Program-made: the position numbers and the translations under genes
The notes under the pieces: generated by a model
The model's database searches: none
The model's input: only the letters and a program-made list of their open reading frames with translations
Told to the model about the DNA's origin: nothing
Shown here: piece by piece, positions 54,635 through 63,742 of the stretch
Layout: each line of letters starts with the position of its first letter
How positions within the stretch are numbered: the stretch's first letter is position 1
Assembly: GCA_019637645.1 (NCBI GenBank)
Contig: JAHBVH010000035.1
Location: forward strand, 22,896 to 86,895
DNA length: 64,000 nt
From: Caldilineaceae bacterium
GTDB lineage: Bacteria; Chloroflexota; Anaerolineae; Caldilineales; Caldilineaceae
Direction: 5' to 3'

Positions 54635-56320
54635 ATGAAATTTCTTGTCTCGCAACTACTCTACTTTTGGAATGATCGCTCGAGCCGCGTCAATATGCGC
54701 GCCTTGGGCCAGTTTCTGCTCATCCTCGCCGGTATGATGCTGCTTTATAGCGTGCTCTTCCACTATCTTATGGCCTATGAAGGGCGGCAGGAGAGCTGGA
54801 TCACTGGCCTGTATTGGACATTAACGGTGATGTCTACGTTGGGCTTTGGCGATATCACCTTCCATTCAGATTTGGGCCGCGTCTTTTCGATTATTGTGCT
54901 GATGAGCGGCATTATTTTTCTGCTCGTCTTGCTGCCCTTTACCTTTATTGAGTTTTTCTACGCACCCTGGATGAAGGCCCAAGAGGCGGCGCGCACGCCC
55001 ACGAGCCTGCCCAAACAGACCAGCGGGCATGTGATCATTATTCAGCTTGATGATGTCACGAGTGCCCTGATTGAGAAGCTGGATCAATATCACTATGACT
55101 ATGTGCTGCTGACGCCTGATTTTGCCGAAGCACTACGGCTCTATGCCCTGGGGTATAAAGTCGTCCGTGGCAATTTGGACGACCCAGAAACCTATCGTCA
55201 GGTGCGGGGTGGGCAGGCTGCCTTGGTGGCCGCCACCGCCAATGACCGGTTGAATACCAACGTAGCCTTTACCGTGCGCGAAGTGAGTGAGCGTGTCCCT
55301 ATCATTGCGACAGCCAATGCCCAAGCTTCGGTGGATATTCTTGAGCTGGCCGGGGCTAATCATGTGCTACAACTGGGCGAGATGATGGGGCAAATGTTGG
55401 CGCGGCGGCTTGCCACTGGCAGCACAACAGCCCACTTGATTGGTCACTTTGGCGATCTCTTGATCGCCGAAGCGACGGCCCATAGCAAAATGCTGGTGGA
55501 CAAAAGCCTACGTGAAAGCAAATTGCGCGAACGGACTGGGATTACGGTGTTGGGGGCTTGGGTGCGCGGCCAATTCGAGAGCGCCGAACCAGCCATGGTG
55601 ATCGAGGCTGGTACGGCACTGGTGATCGCTGGCACCGCTGCGCAAATTGACCGCTATAACCAGCTCTTCTGCTCCGCGGCACCGGTTGTGACCCCGGTGC
55701 TGATCATCGGTGGTGGGCGCGTGGGACGGGCAACGGGAAGGGCATTGGCCCAACAAGGATTGGATTATCGTATTGTGGAGCAATTGCCCGATCGCATCCG
55801 TGATCCTGAAAAATATGTTTTGGGGGATGCTGCCGAGCTGACTGTGCTAGAGCAGGCTGGGATTCGGGCAACCCCGGCGGTGCTCGTGACCACCCACGAT
55901 GATGATACGAATATTTATCTTACCATCTACTGTCGCCGCCTGCGTCCCGATGTGCAGATTATTAGTCGCGCCCGCTTGGAGCGGAATGTGGCTACCCTCC
56001 ATCGCGCTGGCGCGGATTTTGTCATGTCCTATGCTTCCATGGGGGCTACGGCTATGTTTAACTTGTTGAATCGCAACAACATTCTCATGGTGGCAGAAGG
56101 GCTGGATGTCTTCGAGGTGGATGTGCCAGCGCGGTTGGTGGGGCGTACGCTAGCCGATAGTGAGATCCGGCAAAAGACGGGCTGTAGTGTCGTGGCCGTG
56201 CGGGAATATGGCACACTGTTGGTCAACCCCGAGCCATCCTACACCTTCCCCGCAGCCGGTAAGATCATTTTAATTGGCACCGTTAGCGCCGAAGAGCACT
56301 TTCTCGATTTTTACCATTAG
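54635..56320 (+). CDS. Two-helix K+ channel with double RCK (TrkA) domains
   Basis: A 561-residue potassium channel. Helix 1 (about 22-46), pore loop with filter TLGFGD (68-73; the common form is TVGYGD) and helix 2 (about 85-108) are followed by an RCK/TrkA-N domain (GHVIIIQLDDVTSALIEKL), a TrkA-C-like region, and a second RCK beginning TPVLIIGGGRVGRATGRALAQQGLDYRI with another TrkA-C. The first RCK lacks the G-x-G-x-x-G nucleotide fingerprint, while the second keeps it (GGGRVGRATG). Two RCKs per chain would let a tetramer form the eight-RCK gating ring without extra subunits. ATG 54635 starts the first helix in the correct place. Confidence 0.88.
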   Translation: MKFLVSQLLYFWNDRSSRVNMRALGQFLLILAGMMLLYSVLFHYLMAYEGRQESWITGLYWTLTVMSTLGFGDITFHSDLGRVFSIIVLMSGIIFLLVLLPFTFIEFFYAPWMKAQEAARTPTSLPKQTSGHVIIIQLDDVTSALIEKLDQYHYDYVLLTPDFAEALRLYALGYKVVRGNLDDPETYRQVRGGQAALVAATANDRLNTNVAFTVREVSERVPIIATANAQASVDILELAGANHVLQLGEMMGQMLARRLATGSTTAHLIGHFGDLLIAEATAHSKMLVDKSLRESKLRERTGITVLGAWVRGQFESAEPAMVIEAGTALVIAGTAAQIDRYNQLFCSAAPVVTPVLIIGGGRVGRATGRALAQQGLDYRIVEQLPDRIRDPEKYVLGDAAELTVLEQAGIRATPAVLVTTHDDDTNIYLTIYCRRLRPDVQIISRARLERNVATLHRAGADFVMSYASMGATAMFNLLNRNNILMVAEGLDVFEVDVPARLVGRTLADSEIRQKTGCSVVAVREYGTLLVNPEPSYTFPAAGKIILIGTVSAEEHFLDFYH

Positions 56321-56373
56321 CATTGTCGTTATACTGATGAGATTGCCTTGTTCAACCAAGATTGAGGATGGGT

Positions 56374-57735
56374 ATGAAGCTTTGGATGGATGTGATGCGG
56401 ACGTTGGAGCCTGTGTTGGCAGACCATGAACGGCTCTTGGATGCATGGAGCGCGGGTGGGGTCGATGGCTTGGTGATTGGCCCACTGCTCTTTGACCAAC
56501 CGAAACTCTTCTCTGGTGTGCGCTGGGAAACCGGAAAACAGCCCTATGCCACCTTTGACCCTGATCCAGCCGTCTATCGCCGTTTTGGCGTGACGCCGCC
56601 CGCGGCACCGCCCGCCGACCCTGCCAAGCGCCGCCTACTCGAGCAGACTTTGCTAGCGGCCAAAGCACGCGGGTGGTCGGTTTGGATCTTTCAGGCGTCC
56701 GCTGGCGCGGGGCCTGGTGGCTCAGGCCATATTTTTGCCGATGAACAGACCCAAGCCGCGATCTGCGCACGAATGGTCGATACGCTAGCCCATTATCCTA
56801 TGGTCGATGGGACGATCATGGATGGCCCTGAATGGGGCTACGAGATCGCTCCTCATCACATGAACCGCCGTTCTTATATCTTTGATGATCTGCCAGAAAC
56901 GGTCGCCCCGGCTTGTCAGCGTCTGGGCTATGCCTACCCAACTCTGGTCGCGGCCAAAGACCGCTTCTATGCCCATCTCCATCGGCTGGACAACCGCCAA
57001 CTTCAGCGTCACGCCCACGGTGGGCTGTTGGGGACTTTTCGCCTCCTGGGTGGTGATGCCGATCTAATGGCCTGGTTCCAATTTCGGGTAGAGTCGTTGA
57101 CTGCCTTTTTTCGCCAAGTACGTACCGCGCTCGACCGCGAATTCGGTCGCACGGTGAAGCTTGGGGTTGGGCCACGCACGGCGGCTTTTGCGCCCCTCTG
57201 TGGCTATGACTTTGCCCAACTAGCTGAGTTTATCGATATTCTGCTGCCCAAACACTATTTCTTTCACCGGGGCTTTGATGGCCTCATCGGTACCGTCTAC
57301 CGCTATGTTGAGACACTGACCGCCTGGAATCCTGGGCTGAGCGATCAGGCCGCGTTAGCAGTGGTGGAAGCCCTCTTTGGCTTGGCGTTGCCCGGAGTAC
57401 AGACGCGGCTAGCGTGTGAAGAGGCCCTGACACCTGCTTTCTTCGCCCAAGTCGTGACGCAAGAGACAACTCGCGCCTTGGCGGTGGTTGATGACCCGCA
57501 GCGCATCGTCCCTTGGGTGGATGCCGGTCGCGCACCCCATGATGGCGATCCCATGAGCGCTGGTCAGCTACGCCAATTGTTGGTCGCGGCGCAGGGCGCT
57601 GGCTTGCAACGTTTTCTCTACCATCATCAAGGGAACTTAACTGCCGGTGAGTGGGCCGTGATGAGTGATCTCTGTGGGCAACCGTGGCAACCGTTGACCA
57701 GTAGCTACCAACCGGCGGATGAGTTTGTCTTGTAA
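56374..57735 (+). CDS. Unrecognised protein, TIM-barrel-like
   Basis: A 453-residue protein I cannot assign to a family. The layout suggests a glycosidase-like alpha/beta barrel: early LDAWSAGGVDGLVIGPLLF, a strand ending in ARGWSVWIFQASAGAG, the acidic MVDGTIMDGPEWGYEI (candidate catalytic Asp/Glu), VKLGVGPRTAAF, FIDILLPKHYFFHRGFDG, and a late GAGLQRFLYHHQGNL. No signal peptide is seen, so it is probably cytoplasmic. The frame opens at TTG 56362 with ATGs at 56368 and 56374; the last best fits the GAGG spacing. The MBL-fold gene follows 23 bases later, so the two form an operon. Confidence 0.55.
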   Translation: MKLWMDVMRTLEPVLADHERLLDAWSAGGVDGLVIGPLLFDQPKLFSGVRWETGKQPYATFDPDPAVYRRFGVTPPAAPPADPAKRRLLEQTLLAAKARGWSVWIFQASAGAGPGGSGHIFADEQTQAAICARMVDTLAHYPMVDGTIMDGPEWGYEIAPHHMNRRSYIFDDLPETVAPACQRLGYAYPTLVAAKDRFYAHLHRLDNRQLQRHAHGGLLGTFRLLGGDADLMAWFQFRVESLTAFFRQVRTALDREFGRTVKLGVGPRTAAFAPLCGYDFAQLAEFIDILLPKHYFFHRGFDGLIGTVYRYVETLTAWNPGLSDQAALAVVEALFGLALPGVQTRLACEEALTPAFFAQVVTQETTRALAVVDDPQRIVPWVDAGRAPHDGDPMSAGQLRQLLVAAQGAGLQRFLYHHQGNLTAGEWAVMSDLCGQPWQPLTSSYQPADEFVL

Positions 57736-57758
57736 TGTGGAGAAAGGTGTAACGCCCC

Positions 57759-58670
57759 ATGCGCCATACGAATAACCTCCAACTTGTCGCCAACCAGGGC
57801 TGGGATGAACGTATTCTGGTTTGTCGGAATGCGCCTTTGGTCGATACCTTTTTGGTGATCACCCAGCGCTACCTGGTGGTTGTCGATACGCTGATCAATC
57901 CAACGACGGCCCATGCGTTAATGACCTATGCCGCGCCCTATCTTGGCCATGGTCGCCAACTGCTGGTGGTGAATACCCATGCTGATTATGATCATGCCTG
58001 GGGAAACCAGATCTTTAGTGGGCCACAGGCCGCGTACCCAGCACCGATCATCGCCACGCGACTCTGTGCCAGGGAATTTCGCCAATCGAGCACCCAGACG
58101 TTGTTGCAGAGCATGCAGGCCGCAGAGCCGGCAATCTTTGGGGAGGTCCAATTAACGCCGCCGACGCTCTTATTTACGGATCGTTTCGTGATTGATGGTG
58201 GGGATCTAACGCTAGAGCTCTTGGCTACACCGGGGCATACACCAGACCATCTCTCGGTTTATCTGCCGGAGATCGCCACGTTGCTTGCGGCTGATGCCGC
58301 TGAATACCCCTTCCCTCTGGCACGGACCGTCGCCGGTCTGCCTGGGCTACGCCAATCCTTGGCTATGCAAGCCGCACTCACGCCCAAAACGGTGCTCTAT
58401 TGTCATGCGCCTGTAACCAGCGGCCCGCAACTGCTTCAGGACAATCTGCGTTATTTCGACGAACTAGAGACGCATTGTCGCGCTGCATTGGCCCGTGGCC
58501 TGCCCGCCGACCCACCAGTGGATGTAGATGTTGCTGGGCTGGTGGAATTCCCCTTTGCTGCCGCGGTGGCAATGGGAGTCCATGCCGATTTTCTAGAAGA
58601 TTATCATCGCACCGAGTGGCACCCGCAACAGATCCGCATGATGCTCGCCTATTTGAGCCGAACCCGCTAA
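57759..58670 (+). CDS. MBL-fold metallo-hydrolase
   Basis: A 303-residue metallo-beta-lactamase-fold protein. The metal motif is HADYDH (NTHADYDHAWGN, about 67-78), followed by ATPGHTPDHLSVYLPE with the third His, an Asp in LLAADAAEYPF, and a late YCHAPVTSG. Together these fit a binuclear metal hydrolase, related to glyoxalase II-like or lactonase-like members. Substrate unknown. ATG 57759 follows GAAAGG at proper spacing. It is the second gene of the pair with the barrel-like protein, and a 13-bp hairpin lies 22 bases after the stop. Confidence 0.82.
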   Translation: MRHTNNLQLVANQGWDERILVCRNAPLVDTFLVITQRYLVVVDTLINPTTAHALMTYAAPYLGHGRQLLVVNTHADYDHAWGNQIFSGPQAAYPAPIIATRLCAREFRQSSTQTLLQSMQAAEPAIFGEVQLTPPTLLFTDRFVIDGGDLTLELLATPGHTPDHLSVYLPEIATLLAADAAEYPFPLARTVAGLPGLRQSLAMQAALTPKTVLYCHAPVTSGPQLLQDNLRYFDELETHCRAALARGLPADPPVDVDVAGLVEFPFAAAVAMGVHADFLEDYHRTEWHPQQIRMMLAYLSRTR

Positions 58671-58692
58671 TGCACGACTTTCGACCCTGTCG

Positions 58693-58740
58693 CGCTAGCT
58701 GCCCACTGGATTCTCTCCTTGTCACCATGGGCAGCTAGCG
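58693..58740. terminator. 13-bp inverted repeat overlapping ggt promoter
   Basis: CGCTAGCTGCCCA (58693-58705) and its exact complement (58728-58740) enclose a 22-base loop. The right arm falls inside the spacer of the downstream promoter, so the dyad may also be an operator. Confidence 0.55.
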
Positions 58741-58747
58741 GTATACT
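58719..58747 (+). promoter_or_regulatory. Sigma-70-like promoter of gamma-glutamyltransferase
   Basis: TTGTCA (58719-58724), 17-base spacer, TATACT (58742-58747). Both boxes have one mismatch to consensus. It would start transcripts about 77 bases before the coding region. Confidence 0.72.
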
Positions 58748-58829
58748 AGCGCATGGCGCATGCCGCAAAATTCAATAGCGCTGGCGTAGCCCGAATGCCT
58801 ATTCAAACCCAAGTAGAAGGAGATCCTAC

Positions 58830-60464
58830 ATGCATGGAATGATCGCTGCCCTCCAACCCCAAGCCACCGAAGAAGGGGCCAAGGTGCTTATGCAGGGTGG
58901 CAACGCGATTGATGCCGCGGTAACCTGCGCCTTTGTGCAAGGGATTATTGAGCCGCAGATGTGCGGGATCGGCGGCTATGCGTTGCTGAATTTGCATCTT
59001 GCCAATCCTACGGGTAAAACCAGCTCTGCTGGGACGAGTCCCTCGATTGCGATTGATGGGCCAGCGCTGGCCGGTTCCAAGGTCAAGGATGACATGTGGG
59101 TTGACCGTATCTTAGGCCCCAACCCCGATGGGTGGGGCTATTTCCTCAAGGATAAGGTCAATGATGCGGGCTATACCTCCATCTGCACACCCGGCTGGGT
59201 AAAGGCCATGGCAACTATTCTGGAACGTTGGGGAACGATCTCTTGGGCCCAGGCGTTGGCGCCAGCGGCGCGCATTGCCGAAGAAGGCTTTATTGTCACC
59301 GATCGACTGGCAACCCGCTGGCCCCAAAAAACACGTTACCCAGAGGCTTGTTCATTACTGGACTACATTCAGTCCAATCCAGAGGCGCGGCGGATCTATC
59401 TAAAGCCAGATGGCGCGACCTATGAAATGGGTGAACGGCTCTATAACCCTGATTATGGACAGACCTTACGTCACTTGGGTAAATATGGCCCAGAAGATTT
59501 CTACACCGGTGAACTAGCGGAGCGCATGCTGGCCGATCTGTCGGCCAATGGCAGCTTTGTTACGGCGGAGGATCTCGCCACGTATCAGTTACGCGAATCT
59601 ATGCGGGTAACTGGCACCTATCGCGGCTATGATATCACGAGTACCACTGCACCTCACGGTGGCCCTACCTTGATTGCCATCCTGAATATTTTGGAAGGCT
59701 ATGCCCTCGCCGCCTTGGACCACAACTCACCTGAATATATTTATCTTGTTTCGATGGCGATGAAAGCCGCCTTTGCCGACCGTAACCGTTCCATGGCTGA
59801 TCCAGAATTTAATGAGGTGCCGGTTGAGTGGATGATTTCCAAGGAGCGGGCCGCCCAATGGCGTGCCCATATTGATGCCGGGAAACCCATTGATGCCAGC
59901 TTTACGCCCACGGGAACACCAGATACAACCCATGTGACTGTGGTGGATAGTGCGGGTAACTGTGTCGCCCTCACTCATTCACTAGGCGCTTCGTCGGGAG
60001 TGATTACGCCGGGCATGGGCTTTATGTATAACAATTCGATGATCAATTTCCATCCTTGGCCGGGCCATCCCAACTCCATTGGCCCGCGGAAAGGCCGGAC
60101 CACCGGCATGTGCCCAACGATTGTTACCCAAGCGGGTAAGCCCGTCTTGGTGCTCGGCTCGCCGGGCGCGACCCGTATTATTACTTCCAACCTCCAAGTC
60201 ATCCTGAATGTTTTGGATTTTGGCATGAGCACCACCGAAGCTGTCCACGCCCCTCGCTTTGATTGCCAAGTCGCCGACATTCGTTGCCATGCCAGTATCC
60301 CAGAGTATATTTGTGCCAAAGTGCGTGAGCGGCATCCGATCAGCCGAGTGCCCCAAAGTCATGGTGGCTTTGCGTTGGTCAGTGCGGTGGCCATTGATCC
60401 GCAGACTGGCAAAATGAGTGGCGCGGTGGATACCGGCTGCGATGGGATGGCGTTATTGGTATAG
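58830..60464 (+). CDS. ggt: Gamma-glutamyltransferase
   Basis: A 544-residue Ntn-hydrolase of the gamma-glutamyltranspeptidase family, which cleaves or transfers gamma-glutamyl groups from glutathione-like compounds. The early GNAIDAAVTCAFVQGIIEPQMCGIGG (37-62) is the family start, and the self-cleavage site is at Thr367 in DTTHVTVVD, giving subunits of about 366 and 178 residues. The ends MCPTIV and GSPGATRIITSNLQVILNV are standard. No signal peptide is present, unlike E. coli Ggt, so it may act in the cytoplasm. Insertions such as GKTSSAGTSPSIAIDG are atypical. AAGGAG precedes ATG 58830. Confidence 0.92.
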   Translation: MHGMIAALQPQATEEGAKVLMQGGNAIDAAVTCAFVQGIIEPQMCGIGGYALLNLHLANPTGKTSSAGTSPSIAIDGPALAGSKVKDDMWVDRILGPNPDGWGYFLKDKVNDAGYTSICTPGWVKAMATILERWGTISWAQALAPAARIAEEGFIVTDRLATRWPQKTRYPEACSLLDYIQSNPEARRIYLKPDGATYEMGERLYNPDYGQTLRHLGKYGPEDFYTGELAERMLADLSANGSFVTAEDLATYQLRESMRVTGTYRGYDITSTTAPHGGPTLIAILNILEGYALAALDHNSPEYIYLVSMAMKAAFADRNRSMADPEFNEVPVEWMISKERAAQWRAHIDAGKPIDASFTPTGTPDTTHVTVVDSAGNCVALTHSLGASSGVITPGMGFMYNNSMINFHPWPGHPNSIGPRKGRTTGMCPTIVTQAGKPVLVLGSPGATRIITSNLQVILNVLDFGMSTTEAVHAPRFDCQVADIRCHASIPEYICAKVRERHPISRVPQSHGGFALVSAVAIDPQTGKMSGAVDTGCDGMALLV

Positions 60465-60526
60465 AAGTTACGCAGTTGGCTGGATCACAGAGACCTGACA
60501 GGTTTGGTCCAAGTGTGTAACTCCTA
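60461..60526. repeat. Composite palindromic element, copy 5 (one arm lost)
   Basis: Ends ATAGAAGTTACGC and GTGTAACTCCTA are present, but the inner palindrome keeps only its left arm AGACCTGACAGGTTT. TGGTATAG occurs directly before (60457-60464) and after (60527-60534), an 8-base direct repeat that could be a target-site duplication. The element supplies the final codon and stop of ggt (TAG 60462-60464). Confidence 0.78.
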
Positions 60527-60762
60527 TGGTATAGGGAATCATCCTGTGATACGAGAGAAGCCGTAGAACAACTAGCCGTGTGACGCGATCCAAGTCGCGC
60601 TCCCTCGGTCATCGGGATCAGTGCTAGGCAGCTATTAGACGCATAGCTTTCTAGCACTTTTGGTTAATTCTACTGAACATGCCTAGTAAGGTTTGCGTCT
60701 ACAGGAGAAGCTGGTATACTTAACCGAGCGGCAACGACCGAGTTATCCCTGTTTTCTTACAG

Positions 60763-62526
60763 GTGAGTTATCCTTCTCCTACAAATGGCACACATGAGCT
60801 TCGTGGCTATGATTTAAAGCGGCCATGGTTCAAAGCGGATCAACTTGGTTCGCTGTATAGGGAAACAGCGGTGTGGCGGCGCCTGACCATTATCTTTTTC
60901 AGCGTTTTGGCATTAATCCTGGTAACATCCACCCCGGTCGCGGCCCAATTTTGGCCGGTGACCAGTGGACGCGTTAGTTCGCGCGATGGAAAATGGCTAA
61001 CGCCGCTAGCTGGTGGTTTGCTCTCATCCGATGAACAAGATCATCTGGGGCGTGGCTCTGTTTTTGCCTGGGATATTAGCGTGCCACTGGGGACGACCGT
61101 CTATCCCATGGCGGCTGGGCGGGTGAGCTACGCTGGTTGTAATAATGCGGGTGGGTATGGCTGTTGGATTTTGGTGGATCATCAAGATGGTTACCTAAGC
61201 CTCTATGCCCACATGCTTGATGAGGGGGGCGGTCAGGTCCTTGTCCAAACCGGTGCCAAAGTGACGCCCTGGACACCATTAGGCCGTGTCGGCTGGACGG
61301 GGATGACCAGCTTTGGTCCGCATGTCCACTGGGAGATTCATCATGTTGAAAAAGGGCGGCAGCGCCTTGATGCGATCTTTTCCCGTTCGATTTTTCAATA
61401 TTGTAAATTATGCGCTGCTGATCCGAATGCTATCCAAGATGCCACGGTGGTTGCTTTTTATACCGGTGGGGCGCTCAACCGGGAAGTGATCGCCGGGGTT
61501 TTGCTCCTCTTCTGTGCGCTGCTCTTTTTCTTTCGCCCCGAAGTTGTGGTGGTAGGCTTGCACAGAGTCGGGAGTATGGTTTATAGTATTTTTCACACCT
61601 CACAGCGCGCTTGGCAGCATCTCCATCACCGTAATGCGCTGCGGTGGGTTAGTCTACTGTTGGTCTTTTGGGCACCTACCTTTCTCTGTGGGACAGGCAC
61701 CGCGGTTGCGGTTTGGATGGCCGATGAGGAAATGAGTCCACGCACGTTGTGGTCCTATGTGCGTTATGGGCTCTATCCCTTTGTTGGCGCTGGCTATCAA
61801 ACGGGTGCCCATTACGCTGCCGTTTGGGGAATTCCTTGTCATGGCGTCGGTACGCTGGGCCAAGCTTGTCAACCCCATGATCTCGTAGCAAAGGCCGTCG
61901 ATTGGCAGCGCGATGTGGCTACCTTTACCCGCACAACGCCTGTCCCGGTGGTGATTCCACGGTTGGGGGGGCGTTTTGGCACCGAGGAAGTCCGCCGCCT
62001 GCTCAACGAAATGCACTATGTGGATGGCTTGGTGGTGATCGATGTTGGCGTTGATTTCCAAAAAGCCCATGAGATCGTTGAGCAGTTGACAAGCTTTGGG
62101 CTGGATGGGATCGCTATTGATATGGAATTTACCGATCAAGTGCGCCGGCGTGATATTTACTGGTTGGCTGAAGCCTTTGCACGGAAGCGCCAAGAGGCCA
62201 ACTTGCCCGGCAAAGGCGTGCTGGTTTTGTGGAATGTCTTCCACAATTTGGATCAAGGCACAGATTTAACCGTGGATGGGATTCAAGTGATTCCGATTTT
62301 TACGGGGTATGGGTCAGTCAGTAGTAAAGTGGTTGGCTTGACCGCCACGCAAAAATTGTTTGGTGCAGCGCCGCTTGACTCGGGCATGATGGCCTTTGAT
62401 CAACGGTGGCCGATTAACGAAAAGTGTCAGTTGTTCAATACCAAGGTTGGTTTTGATTGCCAAGATTGGCGCACCCTCTTTCGCGAACCAGCCATCCAAG
62501 CCACGGGCTGGTGGGTTCAGCAGTAA
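60763..62526 (+). CDS. Membrane protein: M23-like domain plus barrel-like domain
   Basis: A 587-residue chimera. A signal anchor at about 40-61 (RLTIIFFSVLALILVTSTPVAAQF) precedes a LytM/M23-like domain (about 75-205) with FAWDISVPLGTTVYPMAAGRV, YLSLYAHM and GPHVHWEIHH (His187, His189). The first zinc His before Asp104 seems replaced (V100-F101), so activity is doubtful. Two further helices follow (about 241-265 and 294-318). The last ~260 residues look like an alpha/beta barrel (IPRLGGRFGTEEVRRLLNEM, GLDGIAIDMEFTDQ, VLVLWNVFHNLD), unrecognised. It starts with GTG 60763 after a -10-like TATACT at 60715. A cell-envelope or peptidoglycan-binding role is likely. Confidence 0.72.
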   Translation: MSYPSPTNGTHELRGYDLKRPWFKADQLGSLYRETAVWRRLTIIFFSVLALILVTSTPVAAQFWPVTSGRVSSRDGKWLTPLAGGLLSSDEQDHLGRGSVFAWDISVPLGTTVYPMAAGRVSYAGCNNAGGYGCWILVDHQDGYLSLYAHMLDEGGGQVLVQTGAKVTPWTPLGRVGWTGMTSFGPHVHWEIHHVEKGRQRLDAIFSRSIFQYCKLCAADPNAIQDATVVAFYTGGALNREVIAGVLLLFCALLFFFRPEVVVVGLHRVGSMVYSIFHTSQRAWQHLHHRNALRWVSLLLVFWAPTFLCGTGTAVAVWMADEEMSPRTLWSYVRYGLYPFVGAGYQTGAHYAAVWGIPCHGVGTLGQACQPHDLVAKAVDWQRDVATFTRTTPVPVVIPRLGGRFGTEEVRRLLNEMHYVDGLVVIDVGVDFQKAHEIVEQLTSFGLDGIAIDMEFTDQVRRRDIYWLAEAFARKRQEANLPGKGVLVLWNVFHNLDQGTDLTVDGIQVIPIFTGYGSVSSKVVGLTATQKLFGAAPLDSGMMAFDQRWPINEKCQLFNTKVGFDCQDWRTLFREPAIQATGWWVQQ

Positions 62527-62689
62527 GCGACCTTGCTTGACGTGTTTCGTCCGTCGGCAGGATGAGTGATCAGCGAGACCGTTTAAAAAGGCCGCCTTTG
62601 CACCGGAACGGTGTGGACTAGCTCCATAGCTTCGATGGCCTGATCTGATATAGTTGTTCTTATTATCGCAATTATTCTAGGAGTATTCT

Positions 62690-63718
62690 ATGTCTGGGTA
62701 TATCACAGACACCTTGGGCTGGTTAGCTGGCGCATTTTATGTAATTGTTGCGCTCTCGATTGTCTACCTCTACTTCTTTAGAATTGCCCCCATTGTGATT
62801 GGGAGCATCAAAGAGTGGAATATATTCGTTGTTCTCCGGGTAACCATCGTCCTGGCTAGCTTGGCTTTCTTGCTCGGCTGTGTTGCTGTGATCACGGGTG
62901 ACTGGATCTTTAGCCAAGTCTTGGATACGCTGCCGCGCACACGGATGGCGCGCGAGATCGACCGCGTGACGGGGAGCCTTGTGCGTATTTCGGTGCCGGA
63001 AACCTATGGCTCACCTGCTAATTATTCCAGCGGTGCCGCGGGCATTGGGGCTGTCCCGGCCAATGCCCCCGCGGGCGCGGTTGGCCCGGCCCCTGCGCCC
63101 ACCGAAGCGCCCGTCTCTTTTCCGCTCAAGACGAATGCGATTGATATTTGGGTCGCGACCATCCAGCAACTTTATAATTCCACGGGTAAGCTCAGTGATA
63201 ATACGATGGTGATGACGCGCCGTGACCTACCGCAAGGGGTGACCTGTGATGTCGCTGCTGTGGCACGCGGGTGGTTCCCCAAGCAGTATGAAGAGTGGCA
63301 ACTGCTCTGCAGTATGGATGGTTTCCGGTCAACCCGCTCTCTGCGTCTAAATGGTACGGCCGTCCGTGGCTTGACTGGGGGCGGCTACTATGAGGAAGGC
63401 AATCCGTATAGCGTCTATGGGGAAGGGCTTTGGCCAGAGCAAGCCTATGATATGTCGAACCCTGTTCAACCCACGCCAGCGCCAACCGGAACGAGCTCCG
63501 AGCCGCAAGGTGGCCCGTCGAATCAAACGGGTGCTATTGCCACCGGTAGCCGCAACCATACGGTGCAACAAGGCGAGAGCTTGGCTTTAATTGCGCAGCG
63601 TTATGAAGTCAAAGTTGATACATTGGTGGCGGCCAATCTCCAGAAATATCCGCGGCTCAAGACAAATCCCAATGTCATTGTGGTGGGGTGGGTTCTCAAT
63701 ATCCCTGATAGTGAGTAG
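62690..63718 (+). CDS. Membrane-anchored LysM protein
   Basis: A 342-residue protein with two N-terminal helices (about 11-31 and 46-70), a Pro/Ala-rich linker (about 110-125), a middle domain (SFPLKTNAIDIWVATIQQLYNSTGK) of unknown fold, a second Pro/Thr/Ser linker and a C-terminal LysM module (290-342) beginning HTVQQGESLALIAQRYEVKVDTLVAANLQ. LysM binds N-acetylglucosamine polymers, so it probably ties the membrane to peptidoglycan or a surface glycan. It starts at ATG 62690 with AGGAG upstream. The gene follows the M23-like membrane protein by 163 bases, and the pair may work together at the envelope. Confidence 0.82.
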   Translation: MSGYITDTLGWLAGAFYVIVALSIVYLYFFRIAPIVIGSIKEWNIFVVLRVTIVLASLAFLLGCVAVITGDWIFSQVLDTLPRTRMAREIDRVTGSLVRISVPETYGSPANYSSGAAGIGAVPANAPAGAVGPAPAPTEAPVSFPLKTNAIDIWVATIQQLYNSTGKLSDNTMVMTRRDLPQGVTCDVAAVARGWFPKQYEEWQLLCSMDGFRSTRSLRLNGTAVRGLTGGGYYEEGNPYSVYGEGLWPEQAYDMSNPVQPTPAPTGTSSEPQGGPSNQTGAIATGSRNHTVQQGESLALIAQRYEVKVDTLVAANLQKYPRLKTNPNVIVVGWVLNIPDSE

Positions 63719-63742
63719 TTAGCTAGACCAAGTGGAATTGTT

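Noticed and set aside
54311..54655. Short frames between the Rieske gene and the K+ channel
   Set aside because: Frames on both strands overlap each other, lack ribosome sites and show no recognisable motifs.
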